The notes: a model not told the origin generated them from the sequence alone. Positions 9,644-19,339 are shown, counted from the stretch's first letter. The stretch is DNA of 64,000 nucleotides from Bradyrhizobium sp. CCBAU 51765 (GCF_015291725.1 NZ_CP030038.1:7057001-7121000), one strand, 5' to 3'. Translations and numbers: made by a program.

Positions 9644-12600
9644 TCACGCCGTCTTCAGCTCTACGAATTCATTGATCGTCTGCATCAGCTCCTGTTGCAA
9701 AACCGCGCAAAGATGACGGGTCGCCTCATAATCGACCATGCTCGGATCATACGTGGTGTCAATCTGTAGATGGCCCGATTGATATCCGACCTCGAACCAG
9801 AAGAGGTGGATTGCTGCTGCTTGATGCATGTGTTCGCCGATCGAAAGCGGACAAGGGTCTGTGTCCAGAAAACGACGTGGGAAATGGCGCTGCAAACCGG
9901 CGCGATAATTCACCCCAATTCTGGGAAGTGGCAGGCGATCGAGCCGACACCGCAAGGCTGGATCTCGGTTTAGGAATTTCAGGGCCCGAAAGCCTATTCC
10001 CCCACGCGGCAGCGCATTGCGCTGCCGGTATATTAGACGAGCCCGGTCGGAACGCGTCTCTCTTCCGGTGACCTTCAATGGAAGCGGAACGAGCTCGCTG
10101 ATAAGGCCAATGACCTGAGATGGATCAAAATCGTCAAACCGCGGACCTCGAGTCGAGGCCAGGCTATCAATCCAGAGCGAATAGTTGCCGAACAGGGCTC
10201 CACACGCACCGGACAGGGCAGCAAGGAACACATCAAAGTCCTGACAATGCGCTGATCTGGCTCCAATACTGAGGAGACCCGCTGTCGCTTCCCTGTCGAT
10301 CTCAAGATGGTACTTGGCCTGATCTACCCAAAGCGAACGGCCGTTCGCATCCTCCCGATGACCTCCGAGACTTGCATCGTGACGCTCTCTCGCGCTTCCT
10401 TCGGCAACACTCGTGCCGCGCGATGACGCGTCGCTGAGGCGCAGGTTGAACTGATCGTAGTCGATATCCTCCCAGTACTTGAGTTCGTCTGGTGCTTCGC
10501 TGTCCGCGTAGTGCTCGAGGCGCTTCAACCAGGGAGAAAGCCTTTGTACGGTCTGCGGACCATTCACATCATGGCCTGCAGCAAGAGCGTTGTATACGTG
10601 CTCCATTGCTTCCAGGAATAGCCGATAACCCATCCCATCCGCTACGAAATGATGCATCAGCACCAGCAGATAGTAATCGCCGCTTTCCGAAGTACGGAAG
10701 GCCGCGACGTGAACAAGAGGCGTGTAGCCGTCAAACCGAAACATGTGTTGACGTTTTGCCGAGACGCTCTCGATTGTCCTGCGCTGGTCTGGGCCGGTCA
10801 TCCGGACGAGATCAATCTCCTCCACGATGCGCTCGGCCGGAGAAGGACCAATCCCCAGCCGTAGTCCAGCTTGGGTTCTGGCAACGCGGAGCCTGAGCCC
10901 TTCGTGCCTCTCGATGACATGGGCGAGAGCGCCGTCCAGAATCTTGATGTTCAGGATGCCGCCGCGCAAGAAGAACAGATCGCCGATGTTAAAATGCTCG
11001 TCAAAACCAAGAAGAGAATTCCAAAACGATATTATGGGGGGCACAGGCAGCAAGCTATCCGCGGAAGCGACGGGTACCGCCTCCGCTTCCCCGGCCGCCA
11101 AGTCCCTGATGGTCGGTGTTCGATAAAGTTGGTTGACGGTGAGATTCAGTCCGGCTTTGCGCGCCAGCGTGACGCAACGTACGCTCAGAAGAGAATCGCC
11201 GCCGATATCAAAGAAACTGCTGTCGATTCCCACCCCCTTGGCGCCTAATAGATCCTCCCAGATCCGAGCCAGAATCCGCTCGTTCCTGGTGCGGGGCTCA
11301 GCTGATGGACTGGTTTCTATCTCACGGTAAGGAACGGAGGATAGGCGAGCACGGTCTATCTTTCCGCTCGTTGTCAGTGGAACATTGTCAACCAACCTGA
11401 AGGCTGCCGGAATCATAGAAGATGGCAATCTGTGGCGCAGGTGGGCGAGAATCTCTTCAGAGCTGAGACTTTCGCGAGCGGGCACCACGCTCGCCGTCAA
11501 GCGGCGATCGTCATCGATGCCTTCTGCGAAGACCGCGGCCTTTGCGATTGCCGGATGCGACTCAAGGGCCTCTTCGACCTCCTCCGGCTCGATGCGGAAG
11601 CCCCTCACCTTGATCTGGTTATCCGATCGGCCGCAAATCTCAAGAAGGCCGCTGGTTGAGATGCGTGCGATGTCCCCAGTTCGATAAAGCACGTTGTATT
11701 GTCCGCCATCATACGGATTCGGCAAGAAACAGCGGTCAGTCCGATCTTGATCCTGCCAATACCCAGCGCTTAGACAGCGGCCTGCGATGCACAGTTCGCC
11801 AGGGGCTCCAACAGGCACTCTCTTCAATCGTGAATCGAGTACGTAGAGTTTCACGTTGTCGATTGGCCTCCCCACCGGGACAAGCGCCGAGTTGTCATCA
11901 GCATCCGATGTTTCGTGCACGGCTGCATTTGACGCACATTCCGTCGCACCATAGAAGTTCCACAACGGCACGCCCGGAAAAGCCTCACGCCAGCGAGCGG
12001 GCAGCGAGGACGGCATCGGTTCGGCGCTGCTTGTGACCAGTCTCAAGGCGGCCCTTTGCGGTTGCCGTTCCTGGGATCCGATGAGACCGGACAGAAGTGG
12101 CGGAGAGGCAAAAAACCGTGTCACGCGACGTTTTGCCAAACTGCAGAACAACAGATCCGGATCTAGCACCTGCTCTTGGGTGAGGATCAGCGTGGGCACA
12201 CCTCTCAGAAGTCCACCAAAATACTCCCAAGCGGACGCAACAAGGCAGGCGGACTTCTGGACAACCATGACGTCGGTGCCATCGAAGGGAAAGCACCGCC
12301 ACATCCAGTTCAGCCGGTTGAGAATGGCCGCTTCCGGTATAAGAACCCCCTTCGCCCGGCCTGTGGAGGAGGACGTGTATATGAGGTTCGCAATTCGGTG
12401 ATCTGACGGTGTGTCGCTAGGCGCGAAATCATCCGTCGACACGCCGCTCGTTTCTAAGGGCAACAGACAAATCGAAGGTATCTCAAAGCCGGGCTCCCTG
12501 GTATTCGCGTGAACCAAGAGCTTTGCCTGACTATCTCGCAGGATATGTTGGATCCGATCACGCGGATAATCCGGCGCTATCGGCACAACAACAGCATCCA

Positions 12601-15600
12601 AGCCTCGCGCCGCAAGCATCACAGCGGCAACGTCCGGCGACCGGTCAACAAGCATGGCGACCAGATCGCCGGCCCTCACCTTCATATCCCGCAGTAACGA
12701 GCGGATAGCTGCTACGCGCTCACGCAGCTGGCCAAACGTGACCTCCCCGAACTCGCCAAAATATGCTACTTTGCCGTGATTAGGGACGCTGATCTGCTCG
12801 AACGTTTCAACAAGAGGACATTCAGATTCATGGATCGACCCATCCAGCGAATGCAGTATAGTGAGGTCTGAGGCGCTAAGGCAGCTTAGTTCCTCAATGG
12901 GCACAAGTGGTTTATCAAGGCAGGCGGCAATCAGACAGCGCAGATTGTTGGCCATGCGGACAGCCAAATCACCTGAGATTATGTCTTCCGCATACGCCAG
13001 CTGGAGCGCAATCTCATCGCCGTGATCTTGCGCGTACAGTGTTAAGTCGAATTTGACATAGCCTGTGTCGTACTCGCGGAATGTCAGAGCCACCTCGTCT
13101 TGACCAAGTGGCTCGGCGGCTTCGGAGTACATGTTGAACATGACTTGGAAGATCGGTGATCGACCCGGTTCGCGACATAACCTGGTGTCCCTGACCATCC
13201 ATCCCAATGGATAGGCCGAATGTGCGATGGCATCGCTGACCAGGCTCTGGATGCGCCTGGCATGAGCAGCGAAGGACTGACCGACATCGATCGCGGCTCG
13301 GATCGGCAGCATATTCAGGAAAAAGCCAATGATGTCGGCGCTGCCAGGCTGATCCCGTACAGCGTGTGGCATGCCGACGACAATATCGTCCTGACCGCTA
13401 TACATCCGTAGCAGCAGCTGGAAGCACGCCAGCAGCGTTGTCGACGTGGTACAGCTATTTTGGCGCGCGAATTCTCTTACCCGACTGGAGAGATCGCCGC
13501 CAAGCAGCACTGGATGCGAGCCGCCGCGGTATGAATTTGTTTGCGGGCGCGCCCTTCCAAGCGAACGCACCGGCGGATCATCACCAATCTGACGACGCCA
13601 GTAGTGACGTTGGTTCTCCAGCGCCTCTGGAGAAACGTGTTGTTTTTCCCACGCCGCGTAGGCCGAGAGTGAAGCACGCTTCTCTGGCCAAGGCGCCACG
13701 GCATCTAGATATCTCTGCTGAAGATCTCTGAGCAGAACAGAAATCGACCAGGCATCGAGGATGATTTCGTGAGCGGTGATCAATATGAGATGATTGTCAG
13801 GAGCAAGCCGGGCGATGCGCGCGCGAAACAAGTGGCCCTGTCTGAGATCGAAATTGTCTTTCAGCTCCGTTCGCCGAAACTCTGCGATGAGCTCCTCCGT
13901 CTCGGAAGAGGTGAGATGAGATACATCGATCAATTCAAGATTGGTGCATGGCGGAGCATCAAAGCATTGAACCGGACCGTCTTCGTCGATGAAGCGCGCC
14001 GAAAGTGCCTGGTGGGAATGAATGACCTCGGTCCAGGCGCGATTGAGCCGAGCCAAATCGATGTTTCCCTTAATCCGCAGCCCGCCCTGAATGATGTAGT
14101 TCCGCGCAGATGGATCGAGCTGTGCCAGAAACCAAAGGTGCTCCTGGAGGTGCGTCGGAGGTGATCGGTTTAGCTTTCGGCCCGTCAAAGCCGTGCATGG
14201 ATTGCGCTCAGTCCGAGCCTCGATCGAAGCGGCAAGAGATCGAATTGTGCCATTCAGGACCAGTCTGAAATCCGCTCTCACGCCGAGCAAGGTCTGCAAC
14301 TGCCCCAATATAAGCATCGCGCGGAGCGAGTCTCCGCCGAGGCTTATGAATTGGTCATTCACACCTATGTTCTCGATACGCAAAATGCCGGACCAAATTT
14401 GACGTAGCCGGACTTCGAGGTCTGATTGCGGCTCCTCGAAGGGCGTTGACAATGCCGGCCGAACGCTCCCCGGGTCAGGCAATGCTGCAAAGGCGACCTT
14501 TCCGTTCCTGGTCAGTGGAATAGCGCTGACGTGGATGATTCTTTCCGGAAGCATGTAGCTGGGGAGTGCCTCAGCAAGACAATTCTGAAGGTCGCTTTCC
14601 GCCAGTTCAGCTGGAGCCGACACATACGCAACCAGCCGCCGCGATTCGGCTTGCGGCTCCGACCCAGCTATATCTCGCGCCGTAAGCTTTACACCTGCGC
14701 AGACAGATGCGACCGCGACGGCGCCATGCACCAAGGGATGAGCGGACAAACGAGCCTCAATTTCTCCAAGCTCGATTCTGTGCCCGCGAATCTTGACCTG
14801 ACGATCCCGTCGACCGAGACATTCCAAGAGGCCGTCGGAACGGAGGCGCCCAAGATCACCTGTCCGATATAGGCGCCGCAAGGACAGGTCGCTTGAGAAC
14901 GGGTTTGGCCCAAACGCATCCTCGGTACGGAGATGGTCATTGACGTAACCGGCAGCGACACCGACGCCGCTAACACAGATTTCGCCGACTTCTCCTACAT
15001 TACAGAGCCGTGATCCGTCCGCGACATAAACTTCAACGTTTTGAATTGGCCTGCCGATCGGCACATAAGGCTCAGCCAGCGCAGGCGGCACCGAAACCAG
15101 ATGATGCGTCACGCCGTCGGCGCACTCTGTCGGCCCGTAATGATTGAGAATGGAAACGCGGGGATACAAGGCAAGCCACGCACGCGCCAATCCGGGCGTC
15201 AGAGGTTCTCCGACCGTAGAAATAATCCGCAAGCCGTCCATGGCTCGCCCTGCCGCGGCACGCGATTGCAGATATTCAACAAACACTGCCAACATCGACG
15301 GAACGAATTGGATAACCGTGGCGCCGCATCGTTGAATTGCTTGAAGGAGCGATGACGGCGATCTCAGTGTCGCATCATCGATGATTGATACAGAGGCCCC
15401 GACGCAAAGCCCAGAGAGAAGCTGCCAACGCGAGATATCAAAGCAGTGCGATGCCGTTTGCGCGACGCAATCCGTCCGAGTGAGACTTAGGGCATCGATC
15501 TTTGCCGCCAAATGATTGTTTAGGCCGGCGCGCTCGATCATTGCGCCCTTAGGCTGGCCCGTCGAACCAGACGTAAACAGAATATAGGCAAGTCCATCCA

Positions 15601-16093
15601 CGTGCGGCGATGGCACGACAGCCGAGGTCTGGACCTGGCGCAGGGCCGCCTCTATAGCTACGAATGGAGGAGCTGCTTTGCTGCTCTCCTGCAAGAGGCT
15701 GAGCGATTCCGGCCGGTCTCGGCCCATCAACAAAGCGCAGCGGCTCTGCTCGATCATGAATGATGTACGGGAAATCGGCAGCGATGGATCGAGCGGTAGG
15801 TACGTTGATCCAGCTTTCAAAATTGCGATGACCGCCGTCGCCCAGTCGAGGTCCCGCCCTCCCCAATAGCCGACAACCGCGCCGCGAGCACCCTGCCCTC
15901 GTAAGGTCCTTGCAAGGGCATCCGATCTTGATCGGAGGGCCTCATATGTGAGTTCGTCTGCGCCGTGCCTCAGCGCAACTCTCTTCGGATCCGAATCTGC
16001 AAGCCGATTGATCGCCGTGATCGCGTCAACCGGTTGACGTTCCGCAGACAGCTTCTTGCCGGATTGCTTTTCCGTAGGCACGCGCCCCACCAT
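9644..16093 (-). CDS. Two-module nonribosomal peptide synthetase, A-T-C-A-T-E/C
   Basis: A 2,149-residue cytoplasmic NRPS starting at ATG 16093 (AGAAGG upstream). Domains: A1 (about 25-540; YILFTSGSTGQPKG, NHYGPTEC, LYRTGDLGRL, final Lys 532), T1 (555-625; LGGDSL, Ser 589), C1 (645-1080), A2 (1095-1590; LIYTSSSTGRAKG, NFYGATEC), T2 (1600-1670; GGDSL, Ser 1634) and a terminal condensation/epimerisation-like domain (1680-2140; HHFVADG at 1814). Oddities: the C1 motif reads HEIILDA at 775-781 instead of HHxxxDG, so the second His is Glu. A2 has CLVASAW where A1 has CFDISRW, losing the Asp that binds the alpha-amino group. There is no starter C and no thioesterase. Established logic predicts a two-unit product, with A2 perhaps loading a non-alpha-amino acid (inference). 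Confidence 0.93.
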   Translation of the reverse strand: MVGRVPTEKQSGKKLSAERQPVDAITAINRLADSDPKRVALRHGADELTYEALRSRSDALARTLRGQGARGAVVGYWGGRDLDWATAVIAILKAGSTYLPLDPSLPISRTSFMIEQSRCALLMGRDRPESLSLLQESSKAAPPFVAIEAALRQVQTSAVVPSPHVDGLAYILFTSGSTGQPKGAMIERAGLNNHLAAKIDALSLTRTDCVAQTASHCFDISRWQLLSGLCVGASVSIIDDATLRSPSSLLQAIQRCGATVIQFVPSMLAVFVEYLQSRAAAGRAMDGLRIISTVGEPLTPGLARAWLALYPRVSILNHYGPTECADGVTHHLVSVPPALAEPYVPIGRPIQNVEVYVADGSRLCNVGEVGEICVSGVGVAAGYVNDHLRTEDAFGPNPFSSDLSLRRLYRTGDLGRLRSDGLLECLGRRDRQVKIRGHRIELGEIEARLSAHPLVHGAVAVASVCAGVKLTARDIAGSEPQAESRRLVAYVSAPAELAESDLQNCLAEALPSYMLPERIIHVSAIPLTRNGKVAFAALPDPGSVRPALSTPFEEPQSDLEVRLRQIWSGILRIENIGVNDQFISLGGDSLRAMLILGQLQTLLGVRADFRLVLNGTIRSLAASIEARTERNPCTALTGRKLNRSPPTHLQEHLWFLAQLDPSARNYIIQGGLRIKGNIDLARLNRAWTEVIHSHQALSARFIDEDGPVQCFDAPPCTNLELIDVSHLTSSETEELIAEFRRTELKDNFDLRQGHLFRARIARLAPDNHLILITAHEIILDAWSISVLLRDLQQRYLDAVAPWPEKRASLSAYAAWEKQHVSPEALENQRHYWRRQIGDDPPVRSLGRARPQTNSYRGGSHPVLLGGDLSSRVREFARQNSCTTSTTLLACFQLLLRMYSGQDDIVVGMPHAVRDQPGSADIIGFFLNMLPIRAAIDVGQSFAAHARRIQSLVSDAIAHSAYPLGWMVRDTRLCREPGRSPIFQVMFNMYSEAAEPLGQDEVALTFREYDTGYVKFDLTLYAQDHGDEIALQLAYAEDIISGDLAVRMANNLRCLIAACLDKPLVPIEELSCLSASDLTILHSLDGSIHESECPLVETFEQISVPNHGKVAYFGEFGEVTFGQLRERVAAIRSLLRDMKVRAGDLVAMLVDRSPDVAAVMLAARGLDAVVVPIAPDYPRDRIQHILRDSQAKLLVHANTREPGFEIPSICLLPLETSGVSTDDFAPSDTPSDHRIANLIYTSSSTGRAKGVLIPEAAILNRLNWMWRCFPFDGTDVMVVQKSACLVASAWEYFGGLLRGVPTLILTQEQVLDPDLLFCSLAKRRVTRFFASPPLLSGLIGSQERQPQRAALRLVTSSAEPMPSSLPARWREAFPGVPLWNFYGATECASNAAVHETSDADDNSALVPVGRPIDNVKLYVLDSRLKRVPVGAPGELCIAGRCLSAGYWQDQDRTDRCFLPNPYDGGQYNVLYRTGDIARISTSGLLEICGRSDNQIKVRGFRIEPEEVEEALESHPAIAKAAVFAEGIDDDRRLTASVVPARESLSSEEILAHLRHRLPSSMIPAAFRLVDNVPLTTSGKIDRARLSSVPYREIETSPSAEPRTRNERILARIWEDLLGAKGVGIDSSFFDIGGDSLLSVRCVTLARKAGLNLTVNQLYRTPTIRDLAAGEAEAVPVASADSLLPVPPIISFWNSLLGFDEHFNIGDLFFLRGGILNIKILDGALAHVIERHEGLRLRVARTQAGLRLGIGPSPAERIVEEIDLVRMTGPDQRRTIESVSAKRQHMFRFDGYTPLVHVAAFRTSESGDYYLLVLMHHFVADGMGYRLFLEAMEHVYNALAAGHDVNGPQTVQRLSPWLKRLEHYADSEAPDELKYWEDIDYDQFNLRLSDASSRGTSVAEGSARERHDASLGGHREDANGRSLWVDQAKYHLEIDREATAGLLSIGARSAHCQDFDVFLAALSGACGALFGNYSLWIDSLASTRGPRFDDFDPSQVIGLISELVPLPLKVTGRETRSDRARLIYRQRNALPRGGIGFRALKFLNRDPALRCRLDRLPLPRIGVNYRAGLQRHFPRRFLDTDPCPLSIGEHMHQAAAIHLFWFEVGYQSGHLQIDTTYDPSMVDYEATRHLCAVLQQELMQTINEFVELKTA

Positions 16094-16439
16094 TCGTCGC
16101 CTTCTTCGTCGCCCAAATCGGAACGCCGGAGCTCGTCATCGAGGTGCGCATGCGCAGCCACCCTGATTCCGCACGTCGTAAGGTTTTATCCGTATGACCT
16201 TCTCGCTGTTCGCTTCTGGCTCGATGATCGGCAGAGGGACAGGAGGACGCTAGGACCGCGCGTCCAATTTGGCACCTGCCTACTCTCGTAGTGGACCTGC
16301 CATCGTCTGCACGGCACCCGCAACCAACGCGCCCACAGGCTCGTTGCGGCTTGTGGTGAGCGTAATTATCCGATTTCCCGGCACTTGAGCCGGCACCACC
16401 AACCCATCGAGAACGTGTTGGCCAGCCCGGCGATACAGC

Positions 16440-17046
16440 TTGTACGGACGAAAGGCTTCTTACCGTAACCACCGCCGGACCGATGGTATTCAAGCCGGTG
16501 ATCGCCGCAACAAGAACGCGGGGCGCCTCAACATTACAACGAGTTATCGAAGCTTGCAGCAGCAGTCCCAAGCAAGGCCTTGAGGTCATCCAAGTGCTGG
16601 CACCGACAAACAAAGCGCCCGATCACCTCGTCACCTAAATCCGAATAGCTCCGCTTATTTGGCCGCCAGTCAACGGAGAACGATTTATGGCTATAGATAA
16701 CGCGAGCTGGAAACTGAGACGTCGTGTCATCGCGTAGCGCCCCGGGGGCGAGCACAAACCGCTGTGGATAGGCGCCGAGGGCATATTTACCGAGCGGCGC
16801 ATGGTTGAACGGCTGGCCGTCCGCAGGACGAATGGCTCACGGAGACTTCGATCGACAGAGACGCATCCTGCCCACGGACTTGCGCGTGAGGATAATCCAT
16901 CGCAATGCGCTCGCCAGACTTGCTTCGCTGAGCTCTCGACCACCCTCCACTGCTTTTGCGGTCTCGGGTGCGGACATTCCTTTCCGCTTAAGAATATCTA
17001 GTAAAATGCGAGCGTCCCGTCCTTGCTCCCGATCGGCAGACTTTAC
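16440..17046 (-). pseudogene. Decayed gene of unrecognised family upstream of the NRPS
   Basis: Three successive stretches on the minus strand read as good protein in different frames. About 17046-16870 gives a helical segment (DREQGRDARILLDILKRKG). About 16836-16534 gives a globular segment (PFNHAPLGKYALGAYPQRFV, then VIYSHKSFSVDWRPNKRSY, ending SFDNSL and a stop). About 16565-16440 gives LLLQASITRCNVEAPRVLVA and GLNTIGPAVVTV. Together they suggest one gene of roughly 200 residues broken by at least two frameshifts, on the NRPS strand and about 350 bases before it. I do not recognise the family. It may be an accessory gene of the NRPS unit. Confidence 0.45.
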
Positions 17047-17065
17047 AAAAATGAAACAATCCGAT

Positions 17066-18564
17066 TATGGTGCTCTCCGCTCAGCTGATTCGCGCCCGTC
17101 GACTTCAACGATGCTGGACTGCATGAGCAGCATCATCCACGCCACAAATCTCAGCCTGCTGATGCTGCGAACGGCGAGCACTAGTTTCGGCTTATTCGGT
17201 CTGCTCACGTATTTCCGGGCGCTGTTGTGTGCGCCCCCAGGCAGTCCGCCGGTACTAGATGTGTCTGCGACCTTAATGGGCTGGGGGAGACTTGAGACGT
17301 TTGGCGTTAGGCTGAGATTTTGGTCCACCAGCCAACGCGCAACCTGGGGGCAGGTTTGGTGGGGCAGTGCCAGCGCTCGCATGAAAGGCGGCCGATGTCA
17401 CGAGGCCTAAATGCCGCAGCGGGATCTCTCCTGGTCGATCGTGACTGCGTCAAGGCCCAACATCACGTCGCGATTGATACCGAAATGGAGGCGATAGAGC
17501 CACCAGATTGCGCAGCAGCGGTCGACATCGGAGAGTGCCCGAGCGCGCTTTATTGCGGCTGCGACGCGCGCTATTGGGTTCATGACACCTCTCATCTGGC
17601 GACCTGAACGTCTCGGGACCGGTGCTCTACATTTTGTGAGTACTTGGTCGGTGACGGTCCGCTGTCGCGCGCCTGCGTCGGCAAAGGATTGGGAGCTGAG
17701 GTTCATGTTTGCCATGGAATTGCGCGTCTCGAATCTTGATAGGAACACATATGTGTCCGACCTGTCCGTAACCTTACGATGCAAGTACTGCTTCCCAAAC
17801 ACCCAGATCTGGTAGTGCCAATTGACAGCACTCTTATGCGATAGTTACGCGGTGGCGCGCGTTAGTTCGCAGACCCGATGCTGGCGCCTCGAACCGATAG
17901 GAGTCGATGGCGTTGGCTGCACCTCGAAAACACGGCGCAGCGCAGGTCCGGAGCCATGATATCGCCTCGACTTGTCGATGGCCGGTGGCCCATCCTGAGC
18001 TTTATTTGCGCCTGATGAACCCGCTCCTCGCGACTGGCCGTTAATTGGAGACGGTGATTCACGGCGACTTCCTGCCGCTGTGGGGATGCGGTCAACGAAT
18101 GTGTATTCGTCTTTTGAAACGACTCGCCGGCCGACCAGCTAGCCGATTGGACACGCGATATAGCCAGGGCAGCAAAGCGGCCCGCCCACAACACGGGTCC
18201 GGTACGGTCGACAGCGCGTTGCGCGGCCTGTTGCGGCTTTCACAAATATTGAGACCAAGCGAATACGAATTTGGCGCGCACCTGCCACTCTCTGGGGACC
18301 ATCCTTCAACTGAGCAGACAATGCATTATCATGCTGTGCGCACACGCATGCTCTAAGACCAATTTCCTGGTCGCGATGACCGGGGTCGTTGAAGTCTGTA
18401 CTTGCCACGCCTATACCGCAGAGAAGATCCTTTGTGCCAGCCTTGGGACCGACCGGTTTCATTTTTGGGTGCGCGCGCTGTTCGGGCGGTCAGCGGCCGC
18501 CAGTGAGCATGGTCCACAATCGGCCACGACAGCTGCTGTTCTTTTGTGAATTGTCGCACAGGTT
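17066..18564. other. Degenerate DNA, no gene recognised
   Basis: Both strands hold short open frames. One minus frame, 17407-17706, is about 100 residues and begins MANMNLSSQSFADAGARQRT, but it has no recognisable domain. Coding character is otherwise weak. Confidence 0.4.
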
Positions 18565-18594
18565 TCGTCAGCTTTTGGAAAGCTAGCGAGAGTA
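18565..18594 (+). promoter_or_regulatory. tts-box-like motif (TtsI-dependent type III secretion promoter)
   Basis: The sequence GTCAGCTTTTGGAAAGCT (18567-18584), extended to a TA at 18593-18594, closely resembles the rhizobial tts box, recalled as GTCAGCTT-N-TCGAAAGCT followed by a TA. One core position differs (G for C in TCGAAAG). TtsI is the response regulator that switches on type III secretion and effector genes after flavonoid/NodD induction. The orientation points right, toward 18654-19440, where any effector gene is now degenerate. Confidence 0.6.
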
Positions 18595-18606
18595 CAGAGG
18601 CGCTAG

Positions 18607-18677
18607 GGTTAGCGAGGCGTGGTAGAGACAGCGCCATTACCAGAATGGGACAGCGCCGAGTCACGTTCCTGCTAACC
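18607..18677 (+). repeat. Hairpin repeat copy 1
   Basis: Outer arms GGTTAGC / GCTAACC and inner arms CGTG / CACG enclose a core with AGAGACAGC and GCGCCGAGTC. The copy is 71 bases long. It shares core and arms with 18686-18755 and 19147-19211, and starts 13 bases after the tts-box-like motif. Confidence 0.6.
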
Positions 18678-18923
18678 TCAATCTGCAGCGCAGGCGCGGC
18701 AGGGACAGCCCCCGATCCAGTCCCAACCAACCGGCGCCGAGTCGCGCCCGCGCTGCTTCCGGTGTCGGAGAAACGAGCCGCACTGTCATGCTTTTTCAAG
18801 CACGGACACCCGTCGCTTGTGCCGAGGGAGATCGACGACGTTAAATTTAGCGGCGCGCGTGGTCTTTCAAGCGATCGCTTCCACACCTCCCGTCTTATCC
18901 CGCCAACATTTCCCGGGCTCTGA
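18654..18923 (+). CDS. Small basic hypothetical protein downstream of the tts-box-like motif
   Basis: An 89-residue frame begins at ATG 18654 (MGQRRVTFLLTSICSAGAAG) and ends at 18921-18923. It is rich in Arg, Ala, Pro and Ser and has no recognised domain. It overlaps two of the hairpin repeats, and the repeats translate into loosely similar segments ending in RRV. It could be what is left of a type III effector, given the motif at 18565-18594, or it may not be translated at all. No ribosome binding site is obvious. The call rests on context only. Confidence 0.25.
   Translation, partial: RRVTFLLTSICSAGAAGTAPDPVPTNRRRVAPALLPVSEKRAALSCFFKHGHPSLVPREIDDVKFSGARGLSSDRFHTSRLIPPTFPGL
18686..18755 (+). 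repeat. Hairpin repeat copy 2
   Basis: Arms CAGCGCAGGCGCG / CGCGCCCGCGCTG form a 13-bp stem with one mismatch, enclosing GGCAGGGACAGC and GGCGCCGAGTC. At the inner stem, CGCG/CGCG replaces the CGTG/CACG of copies 1 and 3, a compensated base-pair change. Confidence 0.6.
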
Positions 18924-19146
18924 CATGAGCGGCAGCGTGTAAGCCTTTTTTCACGCAGCGGAGCGGCTTAGTATGCTGGGCACCTCCAATCTCTCCGTGA
19001 GGTAGCGGATCAGCCTAGAAAGTAGCGGACTATCCAACCAATTCAGGTAGGTGATTGGCAGTCGTTCTCAGTCTACAACTTGGCAGCACCCTACAGGGGG
19101 GCACAGTGTCAGGCTGGATCCCGAATCGGGCAAGGCCGGCACTAAA
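18924..19146. other. Non-coding stretch between hairpin repeats
   Basis: No gene recognised. Shortly before it, 18847-18866 contains TTAGCGGCGCG followed by CGTGG, resembling the left arm of repeat copy 3 without a partner, so it may be a half copy. Confidence 0.3.
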
Positions 19147-19211
19147 GTTAGCGGCGCGTGGCAGGGACAGCGCTTTGCAGGGATTGAGCGCCGAGTCACG
19201 TCGCCGTTAAC
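19147..19211 (+). repeat. Hairpin repeat copy 3, followed by a T-tract
   Basis: Arms GTTAGCGGCGCGTG / CACGTCGCCGTTAAC form an almost continuous 14-15 bp stem around GGCAGGGACAGCGC and GCGCCGAGTC. The right arm is followed by CTTTTT, so this copy could also terminate rightward transcription. Confidence 0.6.
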
Positions 19212-19315
19212 CTTTTTCGTCCCTGGCACCCTAGGGACAGCGTCGTCTTCGCAGAGTTGCCCACTAGTCCAGCCAGGTGCCCTGCGGTACTTCTCAAAAA
19301 TACGACTTGGTAGCG

Positions 19316-19339
19316 CCGTGAGGGGCTTGCCCCTCACGG
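19316..19339. repeat. Perfect 11-bp inverted repeat with a 2-base spacer
   Basis: CCGTGAGGGGC-TT-GCCCCTCACGG. The spacer is too short for a comfortable RNA loop, so DNA cruciform formation or a protein-binding palindrome is as likely as an RNA hairpin. A second, nearly perfect hairpin follows at 19348-19371 (GGTGGCCAGC / GCTGACCACC, one mismatch). Confidence 0.6.

Noticed and set aside
14165..14190. Second tts-box-like AGCTTTCGG on the minus strand
   Set aside because: Poor match beyond the AGCTTTCG core and located inside NRPS coding sequence.
16805..17410. Long plus-strand open frame of 201 codons
   Set aside because: It runs opposite to the better coding segments on the minus strand and has an Arg/Ser-rich composition typical of an antisense shadow.
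18353..18886. Long open frame of 177 codons on the minus strand
   Set aside because: Its text is mostly the translation of the hairpin repeats, without a recognisable domain or ribosome binding site; the repeats explain the openness.
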